NCBI GenBank assembly: GCA_029891345.1
Contig: CM057009.1
Location: 294,873,966-294,937,965 of the forward strand
Direction: 5' to 3'
Source: Dryococelus australis
Lineage: Eukaryota > Arthropoda > Insecta > Phasmatodea > Phasmatidae
DNA length: 64,000 nucleotides
The first letter of the stretch is position 1. Each line of letters starts with the position of its first letter. Under the pieces are notes generated by a model that searched no databases, was not told the DNA's origin, and saw nothing but the letters and a program-made list of their open reading frames with translations. Of the stretch, positions 21,620 to 32,629 are shown in pieces. Position numbers and translations under genes: made by a program.

Positions 21620-23160
21620 TGGAAGATGGGTAGGTAAGGGCAGAGGTTGATGTTTAGGGCGCTGGGATGAGGGTGAGGTTAATAAGATGTGGTCTTAGAT
21701 TTTTGTGATATATTTTGTAATTTAGGAAATTTTTTGGATTTTTATATCTATAAATATATAATTACATCATTACGTCATTACTCGTCATCAATCGAGCTGT
21801 AGCGAGTGTATCGCGTTAGCTGGGCGAGGGACGTTGACGAAGTCACATCTACAGAACAGCTCTCAGAAGTGTAATGCATCAGAAGTGTATGTGTTAAAAT
21901 AAAATAGAAATTACCAAGATTGGCATTCTCTAGGACTCGAACCACATAGATGAAATCGAACCTCCATATGGGATATGTAGTGCACTAGAAGTGTATTTGT
22001 AAATTTGAAAAAATTGAAGCAATTTACAGAGGCATGTCGGAGGGACCTGAGTTCGAAGCCCGAAAATATAAAACATTTATTAATTCACTTTTGGACTTAG
22101 AAAATATCGGAAAGTTTTTTTCCGAGCTATGGGAGAGTTGAAAATAGAGCATCCTAATGCCATAGTATCAGGGGAAGCTAACATAGATTTGAAAACATTA
22201 TCTCTGGCTATACAAACAAGTTGAGTTGCGAATATGACGGGCTGCCTTTGACCTTAACGACCATGGAGCCACGACCCGCATTATCGCTAACTGGTTGTCT
22301 CCAGTGCTGATTCTGCTATCGGATTATCGCTTATGTTCCAAATGCCTGTCAGCTTTAGAGAACACCCTGTACGAAGAGTCCTTTTATTAAAACCATGTAA
22401 TATTTTTATTTTTTTAACCAGCAAACCAAAGTTTATTTTTATTTTTGTTATTCTATAGCATACTGCTATGAATTCTGAGATAAGAGGCTATGATATAAAT
22501 ATGTCAGTTTCAACTTATTTTTGTTTATTTATATGATTCTATAATTATTATCGTTTACTTTAAACATAATTTTTTTTTATTTGTTATTTCGAAAGAGAAT
22601 TCTGTTTTAATTTTATTTCCGTTTCGTTTTACTGGAAGTAGTTTCTCTCCAATAAGATCAGGGAGGTCCTTTGAAGGGTCCAAACTTGGTTAAGGTTATT
22701 TATTAGACAGGAAAACGTTACTGGAAAACTTTACCGTGCAGGTACAGACTTTCTCTTGACATTTACAAGGTCAACTGGTCCTCGCATAAAATGAAGTGGC
22801 GTGATGAGTTAAAATCTAGCAATGGTTTGTTCAAAATGTCTGAACTGTGGGCCGAGGTCTACTAGTTTGACGTATAAGTTAATTGAGTCTAGTGTTGGTT
22901 AGTAGAGCAGATATTCTGCAAAAGAACGCGGTGATCTATCTATTGAATATAAGTTAATACAATTTTTATATAAATTCATAGTAATGTGTGTATCTGCTTC
23001 TCTGAAACACTTATTAATTCAGTTTAAATCAAATGTTATGTGAGTGCATGTTGTAGGAAGGCTATAGTATTCGTTCTATAAAATCCAACGATAGCTGCTA
23101 ACTAATAATTGGCAAGTTATTTTTAATCTGCAAATATATTTCGTCCTAGTGTTATCTTCG
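21620..23160. other. No gene recognised
   Basis: AT-rich DNA in the inner Polinton interval. Near 22890 the words AGTGTTGGTTAGTAGAGCAG resemble a motif of the Rep-element arms (near 6325), so a decayed relative may be present. Confidence 0.4.
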
Positions 23161-23164
23161 CTCA

Positions 23165-23315
23165 GATTGAGCTCATGGTCACACCCATAGCTCCACACCT
23201 CCATAACTGCTCAATAGCTACATAATCGCTCCATAGCTCCATAATCAATCCATAGCTCCATAATCGCTCCATAGCTTCATAGCTCCATATTTCCATAGGT
23301 TCACATTTCCATAAT
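23165..23315. repeat. Minisatellite of CCATAGCTCCATAATCGCT units
   Basis: Tandem variants of CCATAGCTCCATAA/TCGCT. The CCAT-plus-4 pattern is similar in style to the reverse complement of the GATGGATC array at 4818-5005. Confidence 0.75.
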
Positions 23316-24080
23316 ATTTAAAGAAAATATACTTAAAAATTATTCCAAGTTCAAACATATATGACTAGAGTGTTGTGGTTAGGTTAGCTTGACATGTCTT
23401 TCAAAGTCCTGACATGGGGTAGAACGGGTATGACTAAGTAAAACATATTCCGTGTCATACACAATATGGAAATACTTTGTAAGTTCTTCGTACATGATTA
23501 AATTGACTGGTAGTTAGATTAAGTGGATGTTGAATTAAATAAAGTCTATTCAGAGTACTGACATGTGGTGTAACGCATACAAGTATGACTTGGTTGTACA
23601 GTTAGTTTCTTGTATGGCTGATTGGTATGACTTGATCACAGGTTTGGTTATTTTGGAAGTATGAAAAAAGTGTAGCTTAGATGGAGTGAGGAGAATGGTT
23701 TAACTGTGAGATTCTTTTTTTTTTTAGCTAGTTAAAAGGGAGGGGAAGAATACTTAGATGGTACGGTCGGTTAGAAAGATCGGGATGGTTTGATGGGAAT
23801 TAAGACATTACTGGTGTCGTAGATCGTTAAATTAATAATATTGATATTATGATAGCATGGTTGGAATATTTGATTGGTTCGACGGGTGGTATGGCTTGTT
23901 TATATGTGTAACTGGCAAAGTTAGATGGCTCTGGAATGTATTAAATATAGTTGACTTTTATTATGGATCAGTAAGTCTGAGGTACGGTGGTAGATATGGA
24001 ACTGTATTGTCAATAGCATGAATGAGGCAAGCTAATGTCATGGTGAAAGGTACTATTACTGTTTTGGTATTCTGTACTAT
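23316..24080. other. GT-rich spacer up to right TIR, no gene
   Basis: G/T-rich plus strand with repeated GTATGACTTG/GGTATGGCTTG words. The composition resembles the right arm of the Rep element, but I could not align it convincingly. Confidence 0.35.
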
Positions 24081-24947
24081 TCGAGATGTGTGTTAAGTAA
24101 GACTAGAAGAAGGGGAAGTGAAGAGGGGTCTGGCGATGACTAGAGTGTGTTGGTTAAATATCGAGAAAAATAAAAATTTATCATCTTCAGAGTTCTTACA
24201 AGATGATTGGGTTAGGTGAAGTAAGGTAAGGTTATATTAGGTAAAGCGAAGTGGATACTGAACAGTTTATGGTATTGTGAGTTGGAAAAAAAATTACAAG
24301 CGTTACATTACATAGCAGAAGGAAATATAGGTTTTTCTAAGTTCAACATAGAAGTCCATACATACTTAATAAGTCTGGGATAGTAAAAACATTTATTATA
24401 TATATAAATAAAAATCTAAAAAGTGTGATTAATCAATGTTCATAAAATAATACATGGCATATACTTACTAAAACAGTTTTTACATATGCTTTAAAAGAAT
24501 TAATATGGCGCTTGTCATAGTCACATAATAATAAATTCTGATGACATATTCTTATAAGAATGAAAAATACGAATCCGTAGACTCGTCACACGATACCCTT
24601 TAAAGTTTGATAAGAAATACTTAACAAATACTTAAAAATAAAATTATATCAGTTAACTGTAAAAATACATATGTAAGTTAAACCAAAATAATAAACAATT
24701 AAATAAAAAATAATATAATACAAAATTATTGAATGAAAATACTTAAGATAAATTTAAGATACTTGAAAAAGTTATATAAGAAATAAAAATCATATAATAA
24801 AAATATATTAAAAATTATTGATATATGATTGAAATACTTAAAAATGATATAGCAAAAAATAAAAATGTAATGTCTTAAATGAGAAGCAAGATATTATTTA
24901 TTCGGCTACAAGCTATATACTACTTATAAATTCTTGTCCCAGCTCAT

Positions 24948-25010
24948 GTCGTGATAGCCGAGAGGTCTAAGGCGTTAAGTCTGGAGACCTTAGCATCAAT
25001 TTTCAGAACC
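24948..25010 (+). other. tRNA-Leu/Ser-like 5' half in right TIR
   Basis: GTCGTGATAGCCGAGAGG and GTCTAAGGCGTTAAGTCTGG match the left-TIR copy at 7195-7266. The T-arm half is missing or diverged. Confidence 0.5.
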
Positions 25011-25199
25011 AATATGGCTGTGGAGCACATGCGACATATGCGATACGACTAATCTAACGAGAGCGACACCAGCGCTCCTAGTGGCCAATGCAAGAACCAT
25101 AATGGTTGAGCCCCTAGTTGCCAAAACCAGAACTAATGGGAGGAAACAAATGACAAACGAAAAACCATTATGGTGGCCTCCATGTAAATGTAAACAAAT

Positions 25200-25562
25200 A
25201 TAGCGGCCTCCAGTTACAAAGATGGCGGCATCCAGCAACAAAAATGGTGGCCTCCAGTAACAGCCGATGTAAACAAATGAACGAATGTGAAAGAATGAGG
25301 GAGAAAGGACAAGAAGATATACTGAGATAGAAAGGAAAGAAGAAGGGAGAAGGATAGGATAAAAGAGAAAGAAAGAATGTAAAAGATAAAAAGTGGGAGC
25401 ACTCGAGATAACCCTAGGAATGTGAGGGCATGAAAAAATGACTTTTTGGTTACCAAGATAGCGGTCTAAGATGGCGGCATAGTGGCTACAAAGATGGCGG
25501 TCCAAGATGGCAGTGTACTGGCACAAAGTTGAATGCATACTGGCTAACAACATGGCGGAATA
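25200..25562 (+). promoter_or_regulatory. Cluster of AAGATGGCGG (YY1/Pho-like) motifs, right TIR
   Basis: AAAGATGGCGGC at 25218, TAAGATGGCGGC at 25467, AAGATGGCGG at 25491, CAAGATGG at 25503 and ACATGGCGGAA at 25550, with weaker forms at 25239 and 25455. All point the same way. The set mirrors the left-TIR cluster. Binding is not shown. Confidence 0.4.
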
Positions 25563-26556
25563 CAATCTGGCGTACCTGTGGCCGGAATGATAGATCATCA
25601 TGTCTGGAATCCGAGATGACTTTGGCACCTCGCGCCTCACACTGCAGCTTGATGTCTTCGAACATACCACTTCTGACACTAGATGATGGGTATGAAAAAA
25701 TTTAATGATTCTGTTTTTATTTTTCTAGTCAGATGTATGTATTTATAAGATATAAATGAGAAGAAGTGTTAAATTTCTCGCTGGTGTTGTATCCGACCTA
25801 ATTCCCCTTACATATTGAATATGGAGGGATTGGTTTATTCACATATACACATATTTAATTCAATCCGAGTAGGATTGTTAGGGCTTCTAAACCTTCGAGA
25901 CAATGAATAATTAACCGATTCCGATATCATGGAGTATTTAGTCTTGAAGTAAGGAGACCTGAAATGAAGTTGAGAGAACTTTGTCATAGTTCCGCTGTAC
26001 TTTACATACAATTAAATAACAACTTTAAAAAATTACATAAAATAAATTTTAAAATCGAATAATAAAAAGCTATTTTTTTACTTGATGTTATACCCCTATG
26101 TCTATGAAAAGTAATATGGTAATCAGAAACATACATACATTCCTAGACCTACAAATTATATTTGCAGATGAGTTTCACGAGACTGCATGCCTACTAAGAG
26201 TTCGCAAATTATATTCACCTGTTACTATAAATGTTTGTTTGCTTACACCCCGACTTTCTGCATAATTATTTTTAAAATCAAATATAAAAACAATTAATGC
26301 GTGTATATGCATGTAATGTAATTTAATTTTCAGACCCTGAATGAAAAGAATAACGAGATGTTATAATACAGTAGATTGCTTGCCTTTAAATAAATTAAAC
26401 AAAAACAACTTCAAAATATTAGTATACATAAGCCATATACACACCGATTGAAAAGAATTATAACAAAAATTTTAATACATTAATGAAATTTTATCAGAGG
26501 AATGCAGCTTCATCGTTTGTATACTTATACACAAATTTCAATCACTCAGGTTGAAA

Positions 26557-26632
26557 TGAGTTCGGTGGTCCAGTGGTCAAATCATCTAACATTGGTTCAC
26601 AAGGTCTCGTGTTCGAATCCTGCCTTTCTGAG
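26557..26632 (+). other. tRNA-like sequence in right TIR
   Basis: GTTCGGTGGTCCAGTGGTCA (box A-like) and GTGTTCGAATCC (box B) sit about 40 bases apart, followed by a short T-rich tract. It is the partner of 795-870 and better preserved in box B. Confidence 0.6.
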
Positions 26633-27714
26633 ATAACATTTCCTTTATCAAATGCTATCGGCTGTTATGGCAAAGTGTAAAATTTGCATTATTTAAACTT
26701 TTTAAACTGATTTTGCATTAAAAATACAGATATACATTTTACTGTATTATTTTTTTAAAAGATTTTGGCAGTATTCGATGATAAATAAAATAATTTAAAA
26801 TTAAATAATTCTTCTTACATATAAATGCATTGATTCTTATATGTATGATCGTTTTTGACAAGGCTCAATAGCAGTGTGAGCAATCACTTAAGTTGGCACG
26901 CACTTGGCTCGGAGGTCGTTAACACTCGACCCCTTTCCCCCGCGCTGTGCCTACAGACATCACTGCACTCTTGGCCAGTCACGGAATGTGCGTCTGCCTC
27001 GCAGGCCTGTTGGCACATGCGTGCGTGATTACAAGGCTAGGAAAAATTAATTTTAAATTAGATTTTTTTTTCGTACAAAATTTAAAAAAAAAACTGATTG
27101 AATGAAGTAAAATATTTTTAAAAAAATTGAATTTTTTAAAAATGAAATATTTAAATTCAAATTTTTTCCAAAGTCCTGCCTTGAATGTCCTTTACAAAAT
27201 AATTATATGCCTTCACGTGTATGGAAAATTACATATTTAAAATCGTAAATGAATATACACTGGCGATTTGCGCACTCTAGCAGGTGATAAAGGAACTACA
27301 TAGATGGTGGTGTCGAACGAATATGGGGGACAAGAAAGAAGATATATAGAAGAAAGGCAATATAGAATAAAAGAGAGGACTAAATAATAATGGGAGACTC
27401 GGAGAAACGTATGGAATGATAGAGAGACAAATGACCAACGAAAAAACGAAAATGGTGGTCGAACGAAAGTCAGATTGGCCAGCCAATCAGAGCGCGAGGC
27501 GCTCCGCTACTCTGTAAAACGGACGGCGCGGCCAAAAATCCGGTAAGAAGCCAGAGAGAAGATAGCAGCTGCAGGGCGCATCTACAGGAAACGCCCCGCC
27601 GCCAAACCAATGATTTGGATATGAGTCGGGGTGCATTTGTCTTGCAAACACCCTGTGAGTTATGGGAATCCAAGCTCTCGGTCTCACGACGCCACGGCGT
27701 GTTTGTACGCATCT

Positions 27715-27937
27715 TGTGTACTCTTCAGCCACATGTAAAATTAACATAGCCATGAGCCTGATCGCTAATTTATTCATGCGTCAGTCACGTGAAACTGTGA
27801 CACTATTATAAAAGTAAATATTTACAGATTTCCTAGTTCTCCCTCCTACAAGCACCAAAAACAGAAAGTAAAAGAAATAATCTAAATATTTACAATTATT
27901 TAGGTAAGATTCTCAATTCGACGTCAAGTTATGTATA
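27715..27937 (+). mobile_element. MITE, GGCTGTTCA family, truncated copy
   Basis: It aligns with the inner part of the adjacent copy (TTTATTCATGCGTCAGTCACG, then ACAATTATTTAGGTAAGAT). The next copy begins directly at its end, so one member probably inserted into another. Confidence 0.65.
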
Positions 27938-28358
27938 GGCTATTCACGGTAAAATGAACGCACTTGAAAGCCCAGTTTAAGATCTACATGTATGCACGTT
28001 GTGTATTCTTCCGCCTTATGTAAAATTAACATTCCAGTGGGCCTCGTCACTTTATTCATGCGTCGGTCAAGTGAAACTGTGAAATTATAAGTAAAGTAAA
28101 TATTGTACAAATCTGCTCATTTTATACTTCGATGCATTAGAAAAAAAAGCAAAAAAGCTAAAGAAATAATTTACGTTATCACAAATGGTTACCTAACCCT
28201 TTTTATTGGACGTTTGGATATGGATTTACTTTTCCTGCATCATTACTGACTTTACTGGGCGCATGCCTGCCCGGGTACCGGCTAAAATATTCGCAGGTAA
28301 GGGTAGCGACATTTTCCAAAGGTTCATCTCAAAAGTGCTCACTTGATAGTAAACAGCC
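27938..28358 (+). mobile_element. MITE, GGCTGTTCA family, copy B
   Basis: The left end is GGCTATTCACGGTAAAATGA and the right end is TCACTTGATAGTAAACAGCC. It has the same orientation and inner blocks as copy A at 1706-2118. Confidence 0.8.
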
Positions 28359-28359
28359 T

Positions 28360-28848
28360 TCATATTTCAGTGTGGACAGCGGGAAGTTTTTGTGACGTTT
28401 GCCTTAGCCAGTGAGGAATCAGATCCCTCCAGTCTGTGATTCGCAGCCAGGCGCTGTGGTGTTTGCTGAGGTGTTGGCTCGACGCAGAGTGCTAACGTGG
28501 TATGTGGCGAGAGCACTAATGGCAGTAGGATATAAACAAAAGTGTTTTAAATACATCTAGATGAGAAACTTTTTCGCCCTATTATGGCTTTTCTTAAAAG
28601 TTAAAACTTAAAAACGGGCGGAACGCAAAACAAATTTACAAGAAATATTCTACCTAACGTTGTATTAACACCAGTTAATTTGATCTCAAGCATAACGTAT
28701 TTTGTCCAATTTTGAGATTTACATAAATAAATATATAAATTAAAAATCCCTATTGACGTTTTATTTGTTTATGAAACGTAAATTTCCTCCATTGTCAACT
28801 TTTTCAGGCTTTTATTTAATCTAACAACAGGAAAAGGTCTTAATATCC
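28360..28848. other. No gene recognised
   Basis: Mixed sequence with a moderately GC-rich stretch at 28380-28510. No frame or motif stands out. Confidence 0.4.
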
Positions 28849-28850
28849 TT

Positions 28851-29080
28851 GAGGCCTTGGTGGTGTAGTCGCCAGAGTACTTGCCTCCCACCAAGATGAA
28901 CCGGGTTCGAATCCGTGGGACTAGTGCTGGACGATGCCGCTGGTCGGCGAGTTTTCTCGGGGATATCCCGTTTCCCCGCCCTTGCATTCCACCGCTGCTA
29001 TATTCTCATCACACTTCACCCTCATCAGCTCTCAAGGCCTCGATGTTAAGAGCTGCCCAAATATCTCCTATCTCCACGTA
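28851..29080 (+). mobile_element. tRNA-derived SINE, copy 2
   Basis: The head TTGGTGGTGTAGTCGCCAGA and the box B GGGTTCGAATCC are well kept. The body has GACGATGCCGCTGGTCGGCG, CTTCACCCTCATCAGC and TTAAGAGCTGCCCAAA. It is the best-preserved promoter of the family in this window. Confidence 0.85.
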
Positions 29081-29089
29081 ATATGCAAC

Positions 29090-30560
29090 AAATCTAGGAC
29101 GACATTTTAGCCCGTTCAACGCACTTAACACACTGAGGTATATGTTCCAGTTAATTCCGGGCTGTGCTACTTCACTAATTCGAGTTTGGCTGACGTTATA
29201 TCCACAGCAACGTAGTATTAATTTAGTGTTAATTACTCTATTAAATACAACGGATTGCTTATTATGTTATGAGGGAAAAATTATTATTTTTTAAGTGTGG
29301 CGAGGTGAGAGAGATAGGGATTCAGACTGGCATCCGAGTTGAAGAAACAAAAAACTACACTTTGAAACGACGGGAAAGTTAGCGGCGACAAGTAAAGAGT
29401 TCGGGGAGGAGTCCCTTCTGCAAAAGTTATCATTTCTAGTAATCTGAAATGTTCACTTTTTAGTTATTTATTCTTCATCCATATGTTAACTGTTAACATT
29501 CTGACCTTGCTGCGTCCTAAACCAAGGGCGTGGCAAGGCAGGTTTGGCATAAACCCTAGTAAAAATCAATCAGAACACTAAGAATGGCGAAAGCCATTCA
29601 AAAAACCATTTTTCTGTACAGTGTAAGGGTAATTAAATGTTAGCAACGATCTGTAATACAAACAAAGAAGCGTGGTCATGTTTATTTTTATTTTAAATAT
29701 TTCTTTCAATATTTTTCTTTCATTTACATTTCTTGCACAAAATGTTACACTTAATAAACTACTTTGGTTAGAATCCTTACATTTCATATTAACTGGGAAC
29801 ATTCTTTTCCTTTCCCATATACGACAATTTTATATTTAAGAACATTTACATAAAACCCCGGTTGCCACAATATAGAATAAAATGCAACCAAATTCAGACG
29901 CCAATACTTTCGCTGGTATTCAACTAATACTCCTTACTGGCCATATTAAAAGGTAAATACAAACAGCCATAGGCCATCACAAAAATATATTGAGCAGGTG
30001 ACCTCCATTAACCATAATTACAAATGATTGCTATATTTCTGTCGCACCCGCATTTGCCATTTAAATGATTACATCATGCACTACAGTTTAAATTTCCCCT
30101 TTTGGGTAACACATTACTGGTCATCAAACAATATTTAAGTTTTAATTTACTCGCAACCCAAGTGGATGGGAGCAACTGCTAAGCAACGCCAGCCTTAATT
30201 CCACGAGCAAATTGGATTTTTGAATAAGCCCTAAACTTCGCAAAGTTTCTTCTTAAAAGTCACAAAAACAAGGAGTTTCGCATAGCCCCTGTTCAATACC
30301 AGAGGCGGAGACCATAATCAACGATAATTGACAAGTGTTTACAAAGATTACAACTGTTTCCCAAGGTTTGAAATAGTTTACAAATGTTTTAAAAATGTTT
30401 ACAAGTGGTTTCTAGTGGTTACCACCACGTTACGTATTGGTGACGACATAGCCACTAAAACTTGGTTACAAAAAGTAACAGTATGGGATTTTTTGTTAAA
30501 AGGCCAACATTTCGCAAATTTTTAAAACTTTAAATTATTTTACGGCCATCATGACCCCTG
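29090..30560. other. No gene recognised; GTTTACAA-rich patch
   Basis: AT-rich intergenic DNA. At 30325-30425 the word GTTTACAA/TGTTT recurs five or more times. No frame with family resemblance. Confidence 0.4.
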
Positions 30561-30899
30561 CCTAACGTCCAAGTGACGTAAGTGACCTGTTTGCTTTAGG
30601 AGCCTACATTGGTGATTCCAAATAAAGTACTACTTATCTCATGGTAGAAGCTTGCCCCCTCGAGGTCGCTGAACTCACCCAGATGGCAGCGCGAGCTGGC
30701 ATTAAATACAACGCACCACCCTCTTTACGCTACCAATCAATTTAATTTTTCCCTCAAAAGCCGCCTCCTAGGGGGGTACAAGAAATTCGCAGCCAATAGC
30801 AGAAAATATTACAATTTATGGCGACCGACACAATGGACACCAATTTCCCTTAGGGGTTATAATAACACAATGAAATTAAAAACATCCAATCAGGTTACA

Positions 30900-31320
30900 A
30901 TTATACCCTCAACTTCCGTCCTCTTGACCAAGATGCCGGAAGTAACGTAACGAAACTTCACGTTTTTGTCGACGCATGCATCGTCCAAAGCTGTTTACCA
31001 CGGTGGTCGCCGACTGTCCTGCGCTCCCACGACGAATCACTGAAACATTTGTCGGGCGCACACTCCTTTGCCAGTCCTCGATGTTGCTGCACGTGAAAAT
31101 TAGGCGCGGACATATTTAGTTATTTTCCGGTACTTAGATATTTTTAAACTGTTTGGTAGTGACGTGAAGCTGGCAAGAATATCACAGTTCTATTTTATTA
31201 GAGTTTTAATCTACGTCGAAAAGTTTTAAACCTCAAAACAACGTGTGTGAGAGTTCGTGCGTACCGGGTCGTAAGCTGCACAATTCAACAGGTTACGAGG
31301 CAGACACAGTAAGTACTTTT
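30900..31320 (+). promoter_or_regulatory. Possible CpG-rich promoter and first noncoding exon
   Basis: This block is richer in G, C and CpG than its surroundings and ends in AGGCAGACACA followed by GTAAGTAC at 31309, a good splice-donor match. No open frame or TATA box supports it. It could equally be part of an unrecognised repeat. Confidence 0.25.
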
Positions 31321-31329
31321 TCCGTGGGA

Positions 31330-32380
31330 AATGGCGACGTGGTCCGACTCACTAATTAATTTTAAGTGTGTTTTTTCTTACTGGCAAGGTATAAATTATC
31401 CACAGACGTGCAGTGACGGGATTTCCATCACAAGATGATAAAAAAATTGTGCTGCAGCACCTCGTGAAATTGTTCTGCTGTCAACACTGATGCAGATGCA
31501 CTGTTTATTAAGTAACTAAAAATACTTGAAATTTTTGTGGGTGAGTGGGTCGGGAGTTGGAAAGGAGGAAATTTGACCGTTGTGCCCCGCCCAAAATATT
31601 TGGAGACGTTTAGTGAACCACTGTACTCACCCTCTCATTCCTATGTCTCTCGATATGGCCACATTAAAGACCGCACTGCACCGTCTGAAATCCAGGCCTG
31701 TAATGAACGTTATACAGTATTTATGTCCGATTGCTAAAGCGTCCCCCGATTTTCACGAAAAGAGTTCCTGTGTGGTTGAATTTCAAAACACTTTAGCTTA
31801 GATCCAATACAATGATTGGATTGTCTAAACTGCTATGATTTTTAGTAGCCTGCCCACCATTAGTGTACGCAGACAAATTATTGACGAGGTCAATAGACAG
31901 TGATGATATATATATTTTTTTGGTTTCTTTGGGAGGGGTTTGATCTCAAAACTAGAGACTTTCTAATGATCACATATAAATTGGGGTCCCGAAGGCTTCT
32001 TCCCCGCGAAATTGTTTACTTTCAGGGTTAGTATTTTGAAGGTCTTGCTTAGCTTTTCTTAAATTTATACATAAGTGATGAATTTGTAAATGATTGCTTA
32101 AAGTTTCTCAGTAATTCGCATAAAGGCTAAGTAATGTTTAGCTTTGAGCTAGTATTCCCCGTTATTATTAATTTATCACGAGTCTACAAATTTTACATAA
32201 TCTTAAGACACTTCAGAGGCGCTAAGTGAAAATGTGACATATATATATATATATAATTACAAAACTACGTCGTATTAATGTTCATTATTGGATCGAAAGT
32301 TCCCACCTTTCACTTTGTCGAGGGATGACTATCTAGGTTCTAGGCGGACTACGGCGGCTGGTACGTTAGTAAGTGAAGAC
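31330..32380. other. No gene recognised
   Basis: Short overlapping frames near 31540-31800 lack any family signature. A short TA run is at 32240-32256. Confidence 0.4.
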
Positions 32381-32384
32381 AATT

Positions 32385-32625
32385 GGGCGGCTCTTAACAG
32401 CGAGATCTTGAGAGCCAATGAGGCTGATTAAGATGAGTGTAGAGCAGCGCCGGAAATCAAGGGCGGGGGAAACGGGAGATCTGCGAGTAAACCCGCCGAT
32501 CAATGGCATCGTCCGGCGTGATTCCTACATGCGAAATTCCAGGATTGACCCGACCGGGGGTTGAACGCGGTTCACCTTGTTGGGAGGAGAGCAGGCTAAC
32601 CGCTCAGCCAATGCCTTTCAGCCTT
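32385..32625 (-). mobile_element. tRNA-derived SINE, copy 3 (minus strand)
   Basis: Read on the minus strand it shows the tRNA-like head (GCTGAGCGGTTAGCCTGCTC), the box B GGTTCAACCCC, the central GACGATGCCATTGATCGGCG and the tail GTTAAGAGCCGCCC. It overlaps two frames of 60-90 codons that are therefore not genes. Confidence 0.8.
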
Positions 32626-32629
32626 CCTC

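Larger units (their letters stand above)
1..27480 (+). mobile_element. Polinton/Maverick (adintovirus-like) element 1, decayed, very long TIRs
   Basis: The unit is defined by two inverted arms (1-1704 plus 6535-8110, against 24080-27480) that enclose a cassette of Polinton virion genes at 8157-12354. The left arm reaches the window edge, so the true left terminus is outside. The cassette order pX-like, adenain, penton-like, major capsid is the usual Polinton order. No integrase, polymerase B or ATPase was found in the interior; 12400-24080 holds a copia element, SINEs and unrecognised AT-rich DNA. The genes carry several frameshifts and stops, so the element is a fossil. Membership of the family rests on the capsid and protease similarity; the outer limits are approximate. 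Confidence 0.8.
24080..27480 (-). repeat. Right TIR of Polinton 1
   Basis: An uninterrupted inverted copy of the left arm and about 3.3-3.4 kb long, far longer than usual Polinton TIRs (a few hundred bases to about 1 kb). It ends near 27480 beside the short palindrome ATTGGCCAGCCAAT. A 227-codon minus-strand frame (24996-25679) spans it but is low-complexity and has a decayed counterpart in the left arm, so I do not call it a gene. Confidence 0.85.

Noticed and set aside
24996..25679. 227-codon minus-strand ORF in the right TIR
   Set aside because: It has a low-complexity hydrophobic and Ser-rich translation with the AAGATGGCGG repeats, and the left-TIR counterpart is broken without sign of constraint.
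1..27480. Assembly artefact as the cause of the long inverted repeat
   Set aside because: The arms differ by many substitutions, indels and a nested insertion, which an artefactual fold-back would not show.
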